From positions 1 through 60,043 of the forward strand of contig JAOAAF010000003.1 in assembly GCA_026419015.1 (NCBI GenBank): 60,043 nt of DNA, given 5' to 3'. The notes beneath the pieces are model-generated. The model was not told where the DNA came from, did not search any database, and was given only the letters and a program-made list of their open reading frames with translations. How positions within the stretch are numbered: position 1 is the stretch's first letter; the number at the start of each line of letters is the position of its first letter. The translations under genes were made by a program, and so were the position numbers. Origin of the DNA: Spirochaetota bacterium. Lineage in GTDB: Bacteria; Spirochaetota; UBA4802; JAGODF01. This document shows, piece after piece, positions 25,791-35,349 of the stretch.

Positions 25791-26891
25791 TTATAAAGTC
25801 GTGCGGAGCAATTGTTTTTCTCTATGGCGTTCCAATGCAAGTTCAATGAGTCGCGTCAGCAAGTCCCCATACGAAACATTTGATGCTTCCCAAAGCTTTG
25901 GATACATGCTAATGGTCGTAAATCCCGGTAGAGTATTTATTTCATTAATGAAATATCGATTTGTCCCCTTTTCCAGGAAAAAATCCACACGTGCCATACC
26001 GGCACAGCAAAGCGCTCTATATGCTCGCAATGCGGCAGCGCGAATTTCCTGACTTAACTCGTGTGAAACTTCTGCAGGAATTTTAAGAGAAGCCCCATGC
26101 GGATCAATGTATTTTGCTTCGTATGAATAAAACTCATGATGTGGAACAACTTCACCAAGCACAGATACCTGAGGATTTCTATTTCCTAATACAGCACATT
26201 CAATTTCCCTACAATCGATTGCCTTTTCCACAATAACTTTCACGGAAAACTGCATTGCCGATTCGATGGCGAAAACAAGTTCGTTCTGATTTTTCGCTTT
26301 TCTCACTCCCACTGAAGAACCTGAATTTGCGGGCTTCACGAAAAGAGGAAAACCAAACTCATTGGCGATGGTCGAAAGGAGCGCGTCTTTTCGTTCGTTC
26401 CAATCTTCGGGAAATATTGTTTTCCAAGGAACTACCGAAAGACCCGCATCGCGCAGCAAGCGCTTTGCAATATCTTTATCCATCCCAATCGCCGAACCAG
26501 CCACATCAGCTCCAACATATGGAACACCGGCAAGTTCCAATAGCCCCTGAAGTGTCCCATCCTCACAATATGTCCCATGAACAACAGGGAAAACTATATC
26601 AACAAAAATCGTTCGACCGCTCTCCCGCTCGATAAGTTCCATCCCTTTCGTTTTGCCCGCATGATTTACCAACCATTTCCCAGTTTTGCGTAACGCCAAT
26701 ACTTTTCCAAAATGAGGATGATCAACGATTTCGGGATGATTCTGTACATGCCAACTTCCATCCCTATCGATTCCTATCGCGATAACGGAGTATTTCTTTT
26801 CATCTAAATTTGCAACCACTGAAGCCGCAGAACACAAGGAGACGTCGTGTTCACCAGATTTTCCCCCATACAATACGCCAACTGCGAGCAT
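25791..26891 (-). CDS. ddl: D-alanine-D-alanine ligase
   Basis: A 366-residue ATP-grasp ligase that joins two D-alanines for peptidoglycan precursors. Visible motifs: VLYGGKSGEHDVSLCSA at the start, HGTYCEDGTLQGLLELAGVPYVG, the ATP-grasp loop FVKPANSGSSVGVRKA, and the metal-binding end FFINEINTLPGFT. Length fits the longer Ddl subgroup. The start lies four bases after the lysC stop, so the two cell-wall-related genes are coupled; the T-rich stretch after the stop has no stem. Confidence 0.98.
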   Translation of the reverse strand: MLAVGVLYGGKSGEHDVSLCSAASVVANLDEKKYSVIAIGIDRDGSWHVQNHPEIVDHPHFGKVLALRKTGKWLVNHAGKTKGMELIERESGRTIFVDIVFPVVHGTYCEDGTLQGLLELAGVPYVGADVAGSAIGMDKDIAKRLLRDAGLSVVPWKTIFPEDWNERKDALLSTIANEFGFPLFVKPANSGSSVGVRKAKNQNELVFAIESAMQFSVKVIVEKAIDCREIECAVLGNRNPQVSVLGEVVPHHEFYSYEAKYIDPHGASLKIPAEVSHELSQEIRAAALRAYRALCCAGMARVDFFLEKGTNRYFINEINTLPGFTTISMYPKLWEASNVSYGDLLTRLIELALERHREKQLLRTTL

Positions 26892-26895
26892 TACT

Positions 26896-28113
26896 TTACG
26901 CTGCCGATTCGATAAACTCTTGATGAATGACGCGTTGCGCTAATTCGGCATATTTGCCATCAATGCAACACGATATTCCTATTTCAGAAGTTGAAATCAT
27001 CTCGATGTTAATATTGTTATCCGCCAATACCTTAAACATGCGCCCCGCAACGCCATAAGATGAGAGCATCCCCACGCCAACTGCCGAAACGATAGCAATA
27101 TTTTCCTTTGCCTCAATTGCCGAACCACCTAATTCATCTTTTAGTTTCTCTGTAAGCTCCAACGCTCTTTGTAAATCTTTCTTTAATACTGTAAACGAGA
27201 TGGAAGCTTTCCCATCATGGCCTGTCGATTGAACGATCATATTAATATAAATTTTGGCCTCACCCATCTTACCAAAAAGCTTCGCCGCAACACCAGGTTT
27301 GTCCTCTAAATTCCAAATAGTAATTTTCGCTTCATCGGTTTTTGCGGTTACCCCGCTTACCACAAATTTTTCCATCATCTCCTCCTTTGGCATTACAATT
27401 GTTCCTTCTTCGTAATTGAAGCTGGAACGTACAGTAATTTTAATATTATACTTTTTCGCAAATTCTACCGAACGCGAATGAAGAACACCCGCTCCCAACC
27501 GCGCAAGCTCGAGCATTTCATCATAGCTAATCTCTCGCAATTTTCTGGCTGCTGGAACAACTCGTGGATCCGCAGTAAACACGCCATCTACATCGGTATA
27601 AATTTCACAATCGCGCGTCTTCAGTACCGCCGCAAGCGCCACCGCTGTCGTATCGGATCCACCCCTTCCCAATGTTGTAATGTTTTCTTCTTCATCAATA
27701 CCCTGAAATCCAGCAACGATAACCACTTTCCCTTCATTCAGCGATTTGAGAATTCGATCCGTTGCGATGCTCTCGATTTTTGCCTCTGAAAAATTTCCAT
27801 CGGTCATCACGCGCACCTGTGAACCTGTATATGAAATTGCATCCACCCCTTTTTCGTGTAACGCCATTGCTAAAAGTGCTATCGATACCTGCTCTCCTGT
27901 TGAAAGAAGCATATCCATTTCGCGCTTGCTCGGCGATTTTGAAATCTGCTTTGCAAGCTCAATGAGCTGATCGGTAGTCTTTCCCATTGCCGAAACAACA
28001 ACGACCAACGAGTATCCTTTATTCACATACGACTTAATCCGATCAGCAACTGCCATGATGCGCTCAGGTGTTCCTACACTGGTTCCACCATATTTTTGAA
28101 CTAAAATATTCAT
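26896..28113 (-). CDS. lysC: Aspartate kinase
   Basis: A 405-residue monofunctional aspartokinase phosphorylating aspartate, the entry to lysine, diaminopimelate, threonine and methionine synthesis. It shows the KYGGTSVG start, [31 protein letters not shown] and the [13 protein letters not shown] substrate loop. Two C-terminal ACT domains (from about residue 260; [22 protein letters not shown], then [18 protein letters not shown]) suggest lysine or threonine feedback. It forms an operon with ddl, linking diaminopimelate supply to wall precursor synthesis. Confidence 0.98.
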   Translation of the reverse strand: MNILVQKYGGTSVGTPERIMAVADRIKSYVNKGYSLVVVVSAMGKTTDQLIELAKQISKSPSKREMDMLLSTGEQVSIALLAMALHEKGVDAISYTGSQVRVMTDGNFSEAKIESIATDRILKSLNEGKVVIVAGFQGIDEEENITTLGRGGSDTTAVALAAVLKTRDCEIYTDVDGVFTADPRVVPAARKLREISYDEMLELARLGAGVLHSRSVEFAKKYNIKITVRSSFNYEEGTIVMPKEEMMEKFVVSGVTAKTDEAKITIWNLEDKPGVAAKLFGKMGEAKIYINMIVQSTGHDGKASISFTVLKKDLQRALELTEKLKDELGGSAIEAKENIAIVSAVGVGMLSSYGVAGRMFKVLADNNINIEMISTSEIGISCCIDGKYAELAQRVIHQEFIESAA

Positions 28114-28418
28114 CGCACCACACCCTTCATAATAATTTTATTAAAATAATTACTTTTAATGTAAAAATCACCCATTATTTAGTTTAAAAAATTTTCGATT
28201 ATCAATGAACGTTCAAAAATCTTAAACCGCTTATCGCAATGATATTTGCATCAACATATCCCGCATTTTCAATGACAGCCATCGCAACCTTAAATTTTTG
28301 TCAATGATAAACTTTGAACGAAATTCTTACAAATTTGTAAAAAATTAAAAAAATTTTTTCATTTTTGCAATCTTCATTCGTATTATTATATGAACGTACT
28401 CAAATGGAGGTCATATTT
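28114..28418. other. AT-rich divergent intergenic region
   Basis: About 305 bases between lysC (minus) and the putative RHH gene (plus). It holds a perfect palindrome (28327-28340), a possible plus-strand promoter (TTGCAA at about 28374 with TATATG 16 bases later) and otherwise A/T runs. No RNA gene seen. Confidence 0.5.
28327..28340. promoter_or_regulatory. Perfect 14-bp palindrome, candidate operator
   Basis: TTACAAATTTGTAA lies about 35-45 bases upstream of the possible promoter for the putative DNA-binding protein at 28419. Half-sites of this size suit a dimeric ribbon-helix-helix repressor. In such AT-rich DNA chance is a real alternative. Confidence 0.35.
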
Positions 28419-28901
28419 ATGAAAAAAATCGATACTACCTATGTAATGAGAACCGATGTGATTGAATTCCTTTTGAATGCTCAAGAAAAAACATGCGTAT
28501 GTAAAGAAGTTCTCATTATACGCGCTATTCAACATATGCTCAAAAATCACAAAAAATATTTATCCAATGAAGGTCGAATAAAATACCAAGATCGCATCAA
28601 CAAGCAGACGGGGCTGCCTATATCAAAAAAAAGAGTTAAAGTTCGTTTTCTCCAAAAGGAATACAATTATTTTCAAGATATGCGGAAATTTTTTGGTCGT
28701 TCAATTTCATTGATAATCGCTATTGCAGTATTCGAATATCTTGAAAATGTGGTTAAGATGATTTTAAGGAATAAGCTTAATCCATTTGAGGATAATTATC
28801 CATATCATGGATATGCGTGGGTTGAAAAAAGAATTGAAAATATTACATATTTTAAAATTTGGTGGGGAATTCCTGAAAATTTAGAATTACTCGTTACCTA
28901 A
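28419..28901 (+). CDS. Putative tandem ribbon-helix-helix-like protein
   Basis: A 160-residue basic protein. The ATG at 28419 is chosen because TGGAGGTC lies seven bases upstream; an in-frame ATG 54 bases earlier lacks a site. Two segments have the strand-helix-helix pattern of Arc/CopG folds: DTTYVMRTDVIEFLLNAQ...KEVLIIRAIQHML and RVKVRFLQKEYNYFQDMRKFF, then GRSISLIIAIAVFEYLENV. This suggests a DNA-binding protein with two such units, but the similarity is by eye. The C-terminal 40 residues are aromatic-rich. The gene is more AT-rich than its neighbours and stands alone on the plus strand, which might indicate transfer. Confidence 0.5.
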   Translation: MKKIDTTYVMRTDVIEFLLNAQEKTCVCKEVLIIRAIQHMLKNHKKYLSNEGRIKYQDRINKQTGLPISKKRVKVRFLQKEYNYFQDMRKFFGRSISLIIAIAVFEYLENVVKMILRNKLNPFEDNYPYHGYAWVEKRIENITYFKIWWGIPENLELLVT

Positions 28902-28954
28902 AATCAATAAATTTTATTTATTTCCACAACAAAATTTATTCCAAAAAACTACGA

Positions 28955-28975
28955 AAAGGGAAAGTATTGCCCTTT
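28955..28975 (-). terminator. Possible terminator after the lipoprotein gene
   Basis: Six-base stem AAAGGG/CCCTTT with a nine-base loop just past the stop at 28983. In the minus orientation it is followed by TTTTCGTAGTTTTTT. The stem is short and the T-tract interrupted, so strength is doubtful. Confidence 0.4.
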
Positions 28976-28982
28976 CATCGCT

Positions 28983-30314
28983 TCACGGACCACTAATTGT
29001 TTTCCCCGCATCGGATTCATTCACTCTCACGGTGCCAAGGTATGTGTAAGTTGTTGGCAACTCACCTCTCGGTGATGTGCCTCGATATATATTGTACGTC
29101 TTTCCTACAGGAGCATTTGTTATTGAATAATTCGAATCCGATTTATATGTAACAAGTGGTGGTATTTTAAAATTTCCTACTTTTTGTTCGTACTCATCCC
29201 ATTTATCATCGTAAATTCCCGCCTCCAAACATCCTGTAATAAATGAGTTTAATTCAAATCGATATTTTTCAAATTGTATATAATAATCAAGCAATGCATA
29301 AGGATCACCCATATTTAGTACAATGGGCGGTTTGGGTTGATAACATGCACCAGTTGCATCGGGACGTTGTGGTGGGGTAAGGATATAATTTGCGATATTA
29401 TCGATCCCATCTTCAATGGCAACAATATAATCGCCAACATTCCCACCCGAACCGCTAATTGTCGCAGTCATCCCTACAACATAACTTCGTGCGACTGCGA
29501 TAAGATTCCCCCCCATCACAATGTCATCTGCGCGCACATCGCGCAACCAATCTGATAGAGCCCAAAAATGCAAAACCTTGTATATTCCTGACGACGTATC
29601 ATCAAATTCATAAAATTTCATAAAATTTTTGATCACAAACCGTATTTCCAAAACAGTCTCAGGATAATCCCGGTTAAACACAAAACCACCAGGGGGGAAA
29701 TAAACGCGTAATGGAAATATTCGAAGCACATCTTTATAGTTTGTGCGAAGATAATCCCAATAGGTAAGATATTGCATCTGATTAAAATCAACACCAGTCA
29801 CTTTTTTCTCACGAAATATTGTTTGCGGATCATCCTGTTGTTCCCACGAAAGCGTTGAATAATTGAATGCCCATTGGGTTGCCATGTCAAAAATCATTTT
29901 GCGAATATATACCAACACAGAAGTGTATTGATAATGCGAATATGGGTCATCGCATGGAAATTCAACTCCTGTTCCATCAAAAAACGCTTCAGAATCGAGC
30001 AAGGGGATTGCATATGTTTCTCGGTAAAACGCAAATTTATCTGCATCGCCACTTCCCTCAAGCCTCATCTCGGCAATATCGAGCATAAATTGCGTGGGAA
30101 ATTCGATGGAATCAGTGGTTAGATCATCAATGGAATCATCGCGCAACGACGATGAGTTTGACAAGTCCCATGGCCGAGGATTATTGGATTCAAATGTGCC
30201 TTTAATTATCACTCGCAAACGGCTGTTTGCCATTTCCGTGAAAACGGGATAATCGCTGCACGCTACAAAAATAACAAAATTGCATAAAAGTAATAAACTC
30301 AATATTTTTTCCAT
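28983..30314 (-). CDS. Exported lipoprotein of unknown function
   Basis: A 443-residue protein with signal peptide and lipobox FVAC (C19), so probably anchored in the outer membrane or facing the periplasm. The mature part has RLRVIIKGTFESNNPRPWDL, repeated acidic/aromatic helices and a region of hydrophobic residues around YKVLHFWALSDWLRDVRADD. The C-terminus has short beta segments (TYNIYRGTSPRGELPTTYTYLG). I have the impression of resemblance to large spirochaete lipoproteins but cannot name a family. It starts six bases after the barrel gene, and the pair probably works together at the outer membrane. Confidence 0.6.
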   Translation of the reverse strand: MEKILSLLLLCNFVIFVACSDYPVFTEMANSRLRVIIKGTFESNNPRPWDLSNSSSLRDDSIDDLTTDSIEFPTQFMLDIAEMRLEGSGDADKFAFYRETYAIPLLDSEAFFDGTGVEFPCDDPYSHYQYTSVLVYIRKMIFDMATQWAFNYSTLSWEQQDDPQTIFREKKVTGVDFNQMQYLTYWDYLRTNYKDVLRIFPLRVYFPPGGFVFNRDYPETVLEIRFVIKNFMKFYEFDDTSSGIYKVLHFWALSDWLRDVRADDIVMGGNLIAVARSYVVGMTATISGSGGNVGDYIVAIEDGIDNIANYILTPPQRPDATGACYQPKPPIVLNMGDPYALLDYYIQFEKYRFELNSFITGCLEAGIYDDKWDEYEQKVGNFKIPPLVTYKSDSNYSITNAPVGKTYNIYRGTSPRGELPTTYTYLGTVRVNESDAGKTISGP

Positions 30315-30320
30315 CGCAAT

Positions 30321-30884
30321 CTATTCTCCAATATTAAAAAAGACAGTTATTCCTGCATTCACAATATGCCCATTTCTCGAGGCGCGTTCGATATACTGTT
30401 CATATATCAACAAATAATCGATACGCAGACCTATATTAAACACGCGTCCCGCTGGAAATGAGGTTTCAAAGCCACACATAAAAAGAGGTTCCCATGCCGT
30501 TACATCATCGGGGCGAAAATACAATCGAGCACCACCTCCCCCTATCTTCAGCTGAAATGCAAGTGGCATGTTTATTGGTAATCGATAAATAAAGCTGCCG
30601 TAGATGGGAATCAACGTAAGTTCATTTACGCTTTGCGAGCGAAAAAACTGATATGAAGAATCCAATCCAAATTTTATCCCGCGTATGAAAGAATTTGTCC
30701 GCATAAAAAGCCCACCGCCTAAATACGTATCTAAATTTTCATCTGTGGTATAAACTGGAGTAACCGTTCCAAACCACAAACCGAACTGCGGCTTTTCAAA
30801 CGGATCGCTTCTCCTTGTACGCGCAACTGCTGTGCTCGTTATCGCAAATACCAAAAAAACAATACCGAGTATACTTCTTCGCAT
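30321..30884 (-). CDS. Small outer-membrane beta-barrel protein
   Basis: A 187-residue exported protein: signal peptide (1-21, ending TAVA), then alternating hydrophobic/polar strands (FGLWFGTVTPVYTT, GGGLFMRTNSF, AFQLKIGGGGARLYF, NAGITVFFNIGE). This is typical of an eight-stranded outer-membrane barrel of the OmpA/OMP_b-brl type. The ATG has a GGAAG ribosome binding site. It is the first gene of a two-gene unit with the lipoprotein at 28983. Similar in style, but not clearly in sequence, to the barrel at 13543. Confidence 0.7.
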   Translation of the reverse strand: MRRSILGIVFLVFAITSTAVARTRRSDPFEKPQFGLWFGTVTPVYTTDENLDTYLGGGLFMRTNSFIRGIKFGLDSSYQFFRSQSVNELTLIPIYGSFIYRLPINMPLAFQLKIGGGGARLYFRPDDVTAWEPLFMCGFETSFPAGRVFNIGLRIDYLLIYEQYIERASRNGHIVNAGITVFFNIGE

Positions 30885-30979
30885 AATGCTTCCATAGAAA
30901 AAATTTTATTGTATAAGAAGCAAATTTAAATTTTTCTCGATTTTCATGTCAATAAAATAAGCATTTTTTATATAGCGGG

Positions 30980-31783
30980 TTAAAATGCTTTTTCCATACT
31001 CTCTAAAGGGGGATCAAAAAATATTCTGTTCAAATAAAGCCCTTTTGCAACAATGGTTGGTCCTGAATACGTTCTATTGCGCCGATTAAGTATTTCAAGA
31101 ATCTCTTCTGGTTTTGCATTTGTGCGATGCATGTGCAACATTGTGCCCACAATAATTCGCACCATGTTATGAAGAAACGCATTCCCTTTTATTCGAAACC
31201 GCACAATCTCATTATCGCGCCTAACTTCAATCTCGCTTATTTTTCTTATAGTGTTTTTCGTTGAAGTTGAACGTTTGCAAAAAGATGCAAAATCCTTTTC
31301 GCCTACTAAATACTGTGCAACAGTATTGAGATATTCTGCATCCAACGGAGTCGAAATCCACATTGCTCTGTTTACCATGAACGGAGATCGCTGTGGGTTA
31401 TTATAAACCAAATACAAATATTCGCGTTCAATTGCACTAAATCGCGCATGAAAGGTAAAAGGTACATTAAATGCATTTAATACTGAAATATCCTCTGCAA
31501 GAATCCCGTTTAATCCAATGCATAGTCTTTGAAGTGAGATTTCCGATGTAGTAACAAAATGAACAACTTGGCCTAACGCATGAACACCCGAGTCTGTTCT
31601 TCCCGATGCAATAACGGAAACATTTTCTCGTAAAAGTATACGAAGCGCTTTTTCCAATTCGCTCTGAACTGTCCGTCCCTCTTTCTGCTTTTGCCACCCG
31701 ATAAAATTTGTGCCATCATATTGCAAAAGCAATGCTATTTTTCGAGCATTTCTGCTTGTTGCGATTGATTGCCTCCTGTCCAT
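30980..31783 (-). CDS. truA: tRNA pseudouridine(38-40) synthase TruA
   Basis: Up to 267 residues. TruA isomerises uridines 38-40 in tRNA anticodon arms. Motifs: IALLLQYDGTNFIGWQKQ, ASGRTDSGVHALGQVVHF with catalytic Asp (64), RAMWISTPLD, and KGNAFLHNMVRIIVGTML. From the ATG at 31783 the gene overlaps the DUF2225 gene by 49 bases, and 14 N-terminal residues are non-conserved. A perfect AGGAGG lies inside this overlap, so the real start might be further in. The two genes are coupled. Confidence 0.96.
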   Translation of the reverse strand: MDRRQSIATSRNARKIALLLQYDGTNFIGWQKQKEGRTVQSELEKALRILLRENVSVIASGRTDSGVHALGQVVHFVTTSEISLQRLCIGLNGILAEDISVLNAFNVPFTFHARFSAIEREYLYLVYNNPQRSPFMVNRAMWISTPLDAEYLNTVAQYLVGEKDFASFCKRSTSTKNTIRKISEIEVRRDNEIVRFRIKGNAFLHNMVRIIVGTMLHMHRTNAKPEEILEILNRRNRTYSGPTIVAKGLYLNRIFFDPPLESMEKAF

Positions 31784-32640
31784 TCCCCAAGCATCTGATT
31801 CATTTTATCATAAAGATCCCTCGTCATATCAAGCAATGCACTTGGCTTTGTTTTAGAAGATTTTCCACTTCCGAATAGCCTGCTTAAAAAACGCTTTGTT
31901 TTCTCAAAATTTTCAATACGCTTCGCTAAATTTGGTTCTCGCGCTCCCACCTTCATGGTCAGAATCGCAACCATGTACAATATTCCTTCATAACCCCAGT
32001 TTTTATCAATATCGGGACCTAAATGCCCTGCCGCTTCGACAGGCTCTTTGCCCGTTTGAACTAACTCAAGTACTTCTTGATAGTACTCATACGCCTTTTG
32101 ATAGAAGAAATCTGAAATTTTATCATAGGGCTTATTGGGGTATTGTTTTGCTAAATCGCTAAAAAGCCATGCAGCGCGAATCGAGCACACAGCTTTTTTA
32201 AACGTTGGTGCAAGATTTTTTCGACGAAAAGAATAGCAGTCGACCGCCAAAAGATATGAGGCAGCCCCAAGCGTAAGATCTCTATCTTTTCTGAAATCGA
32301 GATCCCCAAAAAATTTTTTTATCGACGCAATGCGAGCTTGTGTTGTTCTTTGAATTTTTTCAATTTCTTCAGGCGTAATGTCCAGGAAATCCTTTGGATA
32401 TGCTGCATACAAACAGTGGGGACATACTTGCAAAAAATACGCAAGAGGATAGATTACCCCCCACTTTTCATTTTTTTCATAAAGTCGCCGAAGTTCATCC
32501 GTAAGTTTCCCTGCAATTAACCGCCCACTTCCTGTAAGCATTTCTTCTTTATAATGCTCAAAACCACAAGCGGGGCATTTTGTTGGATTTTTTTGGCGAT
32601 ACGATATTTTCCGCTGCGAAGTTTCTTTCGAGGTATCCAT
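31735..32640 (-). CDS. DUF2225 family protein
   Basis: A 301-residue cytoplasmic protein with an N-terminal zinc-binding part: KCPACGFEHYKEEM (C22, C25), then QVCPHCLYAAYPKDF, followed by helical TPR-like repeats (ASYLLAVDCYSFRRK, CSIRAAWLFSDLAKQ, FYQKAYEYYQEVLEL). This is the DUF2225 architecture known from spirochaetes and firmicutes, of unknown function. A GAGGGTG ribosome binding site precedes the ATG. It overlaps truA. The shared operon with a tRNA modification gene is suggestive only. Confidence 0.85.
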   Translation of the reverse strand: MDTSKETSQRKISYRQKNPTKCPACGFEHYKEEMLTGSGRLIAGKLTDELRRLYEKNEKWGVIYPLAYFLQVCPHCLYAAYPKDFLDITPEEIEKIQRTTQARIASIKKFFGDLDFRKDRDLTLGAASYLLAVDCYSFRRKNLAPTFKKAVCSIRAAWLFSDLAKQYPNKPYDKISDFFYQKAYEYYQEVLELVQTGKEPVEAAGHLGPDIDKNWGYEGILYMVAILTMKVGAREPNLAKRIENFEKTKRFLSRLFGSGKSSKTKPSALLDMTRDLYDKMNQMLGEWTGGNQSQQAEMLEK

Positions 32641-32672
32641 AAAAAAACATCACCCTCACATAAATATTTTAC

Positions 32673-32691
32673 CTTGCAGTAACATTGCAAG
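32673..32691. promoter_or_regulatory. Inverted repeat upstream of the DUF2225 gene
   Basis: CTTGCA, seven bases, TGCAAG, about 35 bases before the DUF2225 start in the divergent gap at 32641-32884. It could be an operator. Nothing else in that gap beyond the promoter at 32766 is evident. Confidence 0.25.
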
Positions 32692-32765
32692 CAGTTTATG
32701 ATGAACCGTTATTAGACATAATACAATATATTTCACAATTCTTCAATAAAGATTTATAGAAAAAC

Positions 32766-32792
32766 TTGAAAAAAACAAAATATCCATATAAT
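32766..32792 (+). promoter_or_regulatory. Promoter candidate for the exported helical protein
   Basis: TTGAAA, 15 bases, a perfect TATAAT. The short spacer is the only weakness. It leaves an approximately 85-base leader before the ATG at 32885. Confidence 0.45.
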
Positions 32793-32884
32793 TGTGAACT
32801 TTTTGGAAATCCCAACTACGAATACTAAAGATGGTTGTTAAAAATGCCGATACTAATTAAAAATTCTTTCATAGAGTGAAAGTC

Positions 32885-33793
32885 ATGAAGAAATTGCTGA
32901 TAATCGTAATATTATCTATCTGTGCTCTACTTATTCGCACTCACGGAGCATTTGCATTATCCACTGCTGCCAAATCGCTCGAAGAATATACCTATTTGAT
33001 GAATTGCTTACGGGATGTTCGCGTGATGATAGAAAATTTTGCATCAGAAGAACAGAAAAAAAAATATGAAGAAATTGCAAGCGATTTTAAGGATGCCTCA
33101 GTCTCATTCTATGGCCACAATTTTACTTTTTTTGATAAAGATGCAAAGAAGCATCGGCGCAAATTTTATCTCGTAAAACTCAAATTATCGGAGTTACTGG
33201 ATGGTTTGGCTCAATCCTACATTTCGCGTTCAAAAGAAATTTTACATGGGGTATCAAAGGATTCATTTAATATTCTCATAAAATTCGACAAAGGTGGATA
33301 TCGAAAATATTTCACCAAACCGCACGATCCTGTTTCGCTCGTCCAAGGTGAAAAGATTTACAAATCAGAAGAATATCATTTGTATTACGACAAAAGCACC
33401 ATCGAACGATATCTCAATAAAGGATATAAAACTTTGCAAGATGCACAAAATATCTACAATCATCCCGATATGGAAGTCGTAAAAGCAAAAAAAGAAAAAA
33501 ATGATTACGATTTACATTACATGGTGGAAAGCTTTCTTGCAGTCATAAAAAACTGCCGCGAAGCAAAACAATATGGCATTGAAATTTACAAAATTATACG
33601 AAAAAATAACATCTATGCAATTCAGAAAAAATATGAAAATTATAATATACCAATTACCAGTCCAGAACCTATTTTCGATGTGCGTATTCCAGAAAACTAT
33701 AAAATCGATGCAAACGATAATCTACAACTCATCCATTCAATTGAGCTAAAAAAACTTCCGCCCGATTTTCCAAAATCAATAAGTGTGGAATAA
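32885..33793 (+). CDS. Exported helical protein of unknown function
   Basis: 302 residues from the ATG at 32885 (a GTG nine bases upstream is also in frame). There is a clear signal peptide (KKLLIIVILSICALLIRTHGAFA) and a charged helical mature part with many Lys/Glu/Tyr, for example KSLEEYTYLMNCLRDVRVMIENF and KNDYDLHYMVESFLAVIKNC. The C-terminal 50 residues are extended and proline-rich. No lipobox. No family recognised; probably periplasmic. It is convergent with the ribosomal superblock, ending five bases from the rplQ stop. Confidence 0.6.
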   Translation: MKKLLIIVILSICALLIRTHGAFALSTAAKSLEEYTYLMNCLRDVRVMIENFASEEQKKKYEEIASDFKDASVSFYGHNFTFFDKDAKKHRRKFYLVKLKLSELLDGLAQSYISRSKEILHGVSKDSFNILIKFDKGGYRKYFTKPHDPVSLVQGEKIYKSEEYHLYYDKSTIERYLNKGYKTLQDAQNIYNHPDMEVVKAKKEKNDYDLHYMVESFLAVIKNCREAKQYGIEIYKIIRKNNIYAIQKKYENYNIPITSPEPIFDVRIPENYKIDANDNLQLIHSIELKKLPPDFPKSISVE

Positions 33794-33797
33794 ACGG

Positions 33798-34238
33798 TTA
33801 TCCCTTTTCCCCCTTACTTTGTTTTTCTTTTTTCTTTGGCACAGGAGGTTGGCGATCCACAAGTTCAATAAGTGCCATTTCTGCAGCATCGCCTTCGCGT
33901 CGTTTCGAGAGTAAATAGACCCTTGTGTAACCGCCATTTCTTTCCTTATAGCGGGGTGCAATATCATCAAAAAGCTTTTTTACCACATCTCGATTATGAA
34001 TATACCTCATCACCTGTCGTTTATTGTGAAGCTTCTTGGCAACATCGTTTTCAGATAAAAACAGATTTCTTTTTGCACGCGTTATTAACCGTTCGGAAAA
34101 CCTCTTTAACTCTTTTGCCTTTTGTTTGGTGGTAATTATCCTTTCATGCTCAAAAAGAGCAGTGGCAAGATTCGAAAAAAGCGCTCGTCTATGTTCCCTT
34201 GTTCTGCCAAGTTGCTTTACGCTATTTTTATGCCTCAT
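33798..34238 (-). CDS. rplQ: 50S ribosomal protein L17
   Basis: 146 residues from the ATG at 34238, seven bases after GAGGA; the TTG six bases upstream is rejected. It starts MRHKNSVKQLGRTREHRRAL, the L17 signature, and includes LITRAKRNLF. The C-terminus is lengthened by a Lys-rich tail (PKKKEKQSKGEKG). Last gene of the alpha operon block. No hairpin is visible in the five bases before the convergent gene. Confidence 0.98.
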   Translation of the reverse strand: MRHKNSVKQLGRTREHRRALFSNLATALFEHERIITTKQKAKELKRFSERLITRAKRNLFLSENDVAKKLHNKRQVMRYIHNRDVVKKLFDDIAPRYKERNGGYTRVYLLSKRREGDAAEMALIELVDRQPPVPKKKEKQSKGEKG

Positions 34239-34284
34239 ACCCAATTCCTCATCGAAAACAAAATTAATATAAATCGATAGCGGA

Positions 34285-35250
34285 CTATCCTTTTAAGCCC
34301 AAGCTAAGATGGAGCTCTTCAAGTTTTCCCTTTATTTCCTTTGCGACCATTTCACTAAAATGCTTTGATTTCTTCAATTCCTCTTCTGTCTTCTGGACCA
34401 GTTCGCTAAGATACGAAATATCAAGGCTTTTCAGCGTATTGTACGAACGAACGGAAAGTTCCAATTCATCAATGGATTTTGCAAGGAGCAATTTTAACTT
34501 TTCTGCGTTTTCATCAACTGTTTCCTCTTCTTCTTCCATGCGCTCCTCAAAATTGATAAAAATAGTCATGTGTTCTTTAATAATTTTCGCAGCCTGTGCT
34601 AACGCATCTTCGGGAGCAATCGTTCCATCAGTCCAAATTTCAATAATAAGCTTGTCATAATCAGTGCGTTGTCCAACGCGCGTATCTTCAACGCGAATAT
34701 TAACCTTTTGCACTGGTGAAAAAATCGCATCGATTGGAATAACACCTACCACCTCTGTGTTGTCCTTATTCAATTCAGCAGGTACATATCCGCGACCCCG
34801 CTGAATCTCCACCTCCATATCGATTTTACCTGACTCATTGAGCGTTGCAATCTTTAAATCTGGATTTGCGATTTCAATATCGGGATCAATATTGAAATCA
34901 GCTCCCGTTAACTCGCCAGGCCCTTTTTTTACTATGTGGAGTACTTTCTGAATTTCACCATGATATTTTATCCGAAGCTTTTTTAAGTTTAGTATTATCT
35001 TCGTAACATCTTCGTATACGCCATCAATCGTACAAAATTCATGTGGGACACCTTCGATTTTAATTGCAGTAATTGCAGCACCTTCAATGGATGAAAGCAG
35101 CACTCGCCGCAAAGAATTTCCAATTGTAAGGCCATATCCCTTTTCGAACGGCTCAGCAATAAATCTTCCATAAAATTTATTCACTTCATCGTGTTCAAAA
35201 ACTATTTTCGTTGGTCGTTTAAAACCTTTCAAAAGGTTTCTGGGCACCAT
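34285..35250 (-). CDS. rpoA: RNA polymerase alpha subunit
   Basis: 321 residues from the ATG at 35250, five bases after GGAGG; the earlier ATG is part of that site. The N-terminal dimerisation domain has FVTFEPLErGYGLTIGNSLRRVLLSS-type sequence (EPFEKGYGLTIGNSLRRVLL). The C-terminal domain has ELELSVRSYNTLKSLDISYLSEL, the helix-hairpin-helix that contacts UP elements and activators. The acidic linker EERMEEEEETVDENAE is longer than average. Between rpsD and rplQ as usual. Confidence 0.99.
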   Translation of the reverse strand: MVPRNLLKGFKRPTKIVFEHDEVNKFYGRFIAEPFEKGYGLTIGNSLRRVLLSSIEGAAITAIKIEGVPHEFCTIDGVYEDVTKIILNLKKLRIKYHGEIQKVLHIVKKGPGELTGADFNIDPDIEIANPDLKIATLNESGKIDMEVEIQRGRGYVPAELNKDNTEVVGVIPIDAIFSPVQKVNIRVEDTRVGQRTDYDKLIIEIWTDGTIAPEDALAQAAKIIKEHMTIFINFEERMEEEEETVDENAEKLKLLLAKSIDELELSVRSYNTLKSLDISYLSELVQKTEEELKKSKHFSEMVAKEIKGKLEELHLSLGLKG

Positions 35251-35349
35251 TATTGCCTCCATAATTTTTGCTAACTATATTTCATTTTCAAAAAAAGAAA
35301 AACCACCACTTTTCAGTATTCTCGTTGATACTTTAAATTCGGCAGCGGG

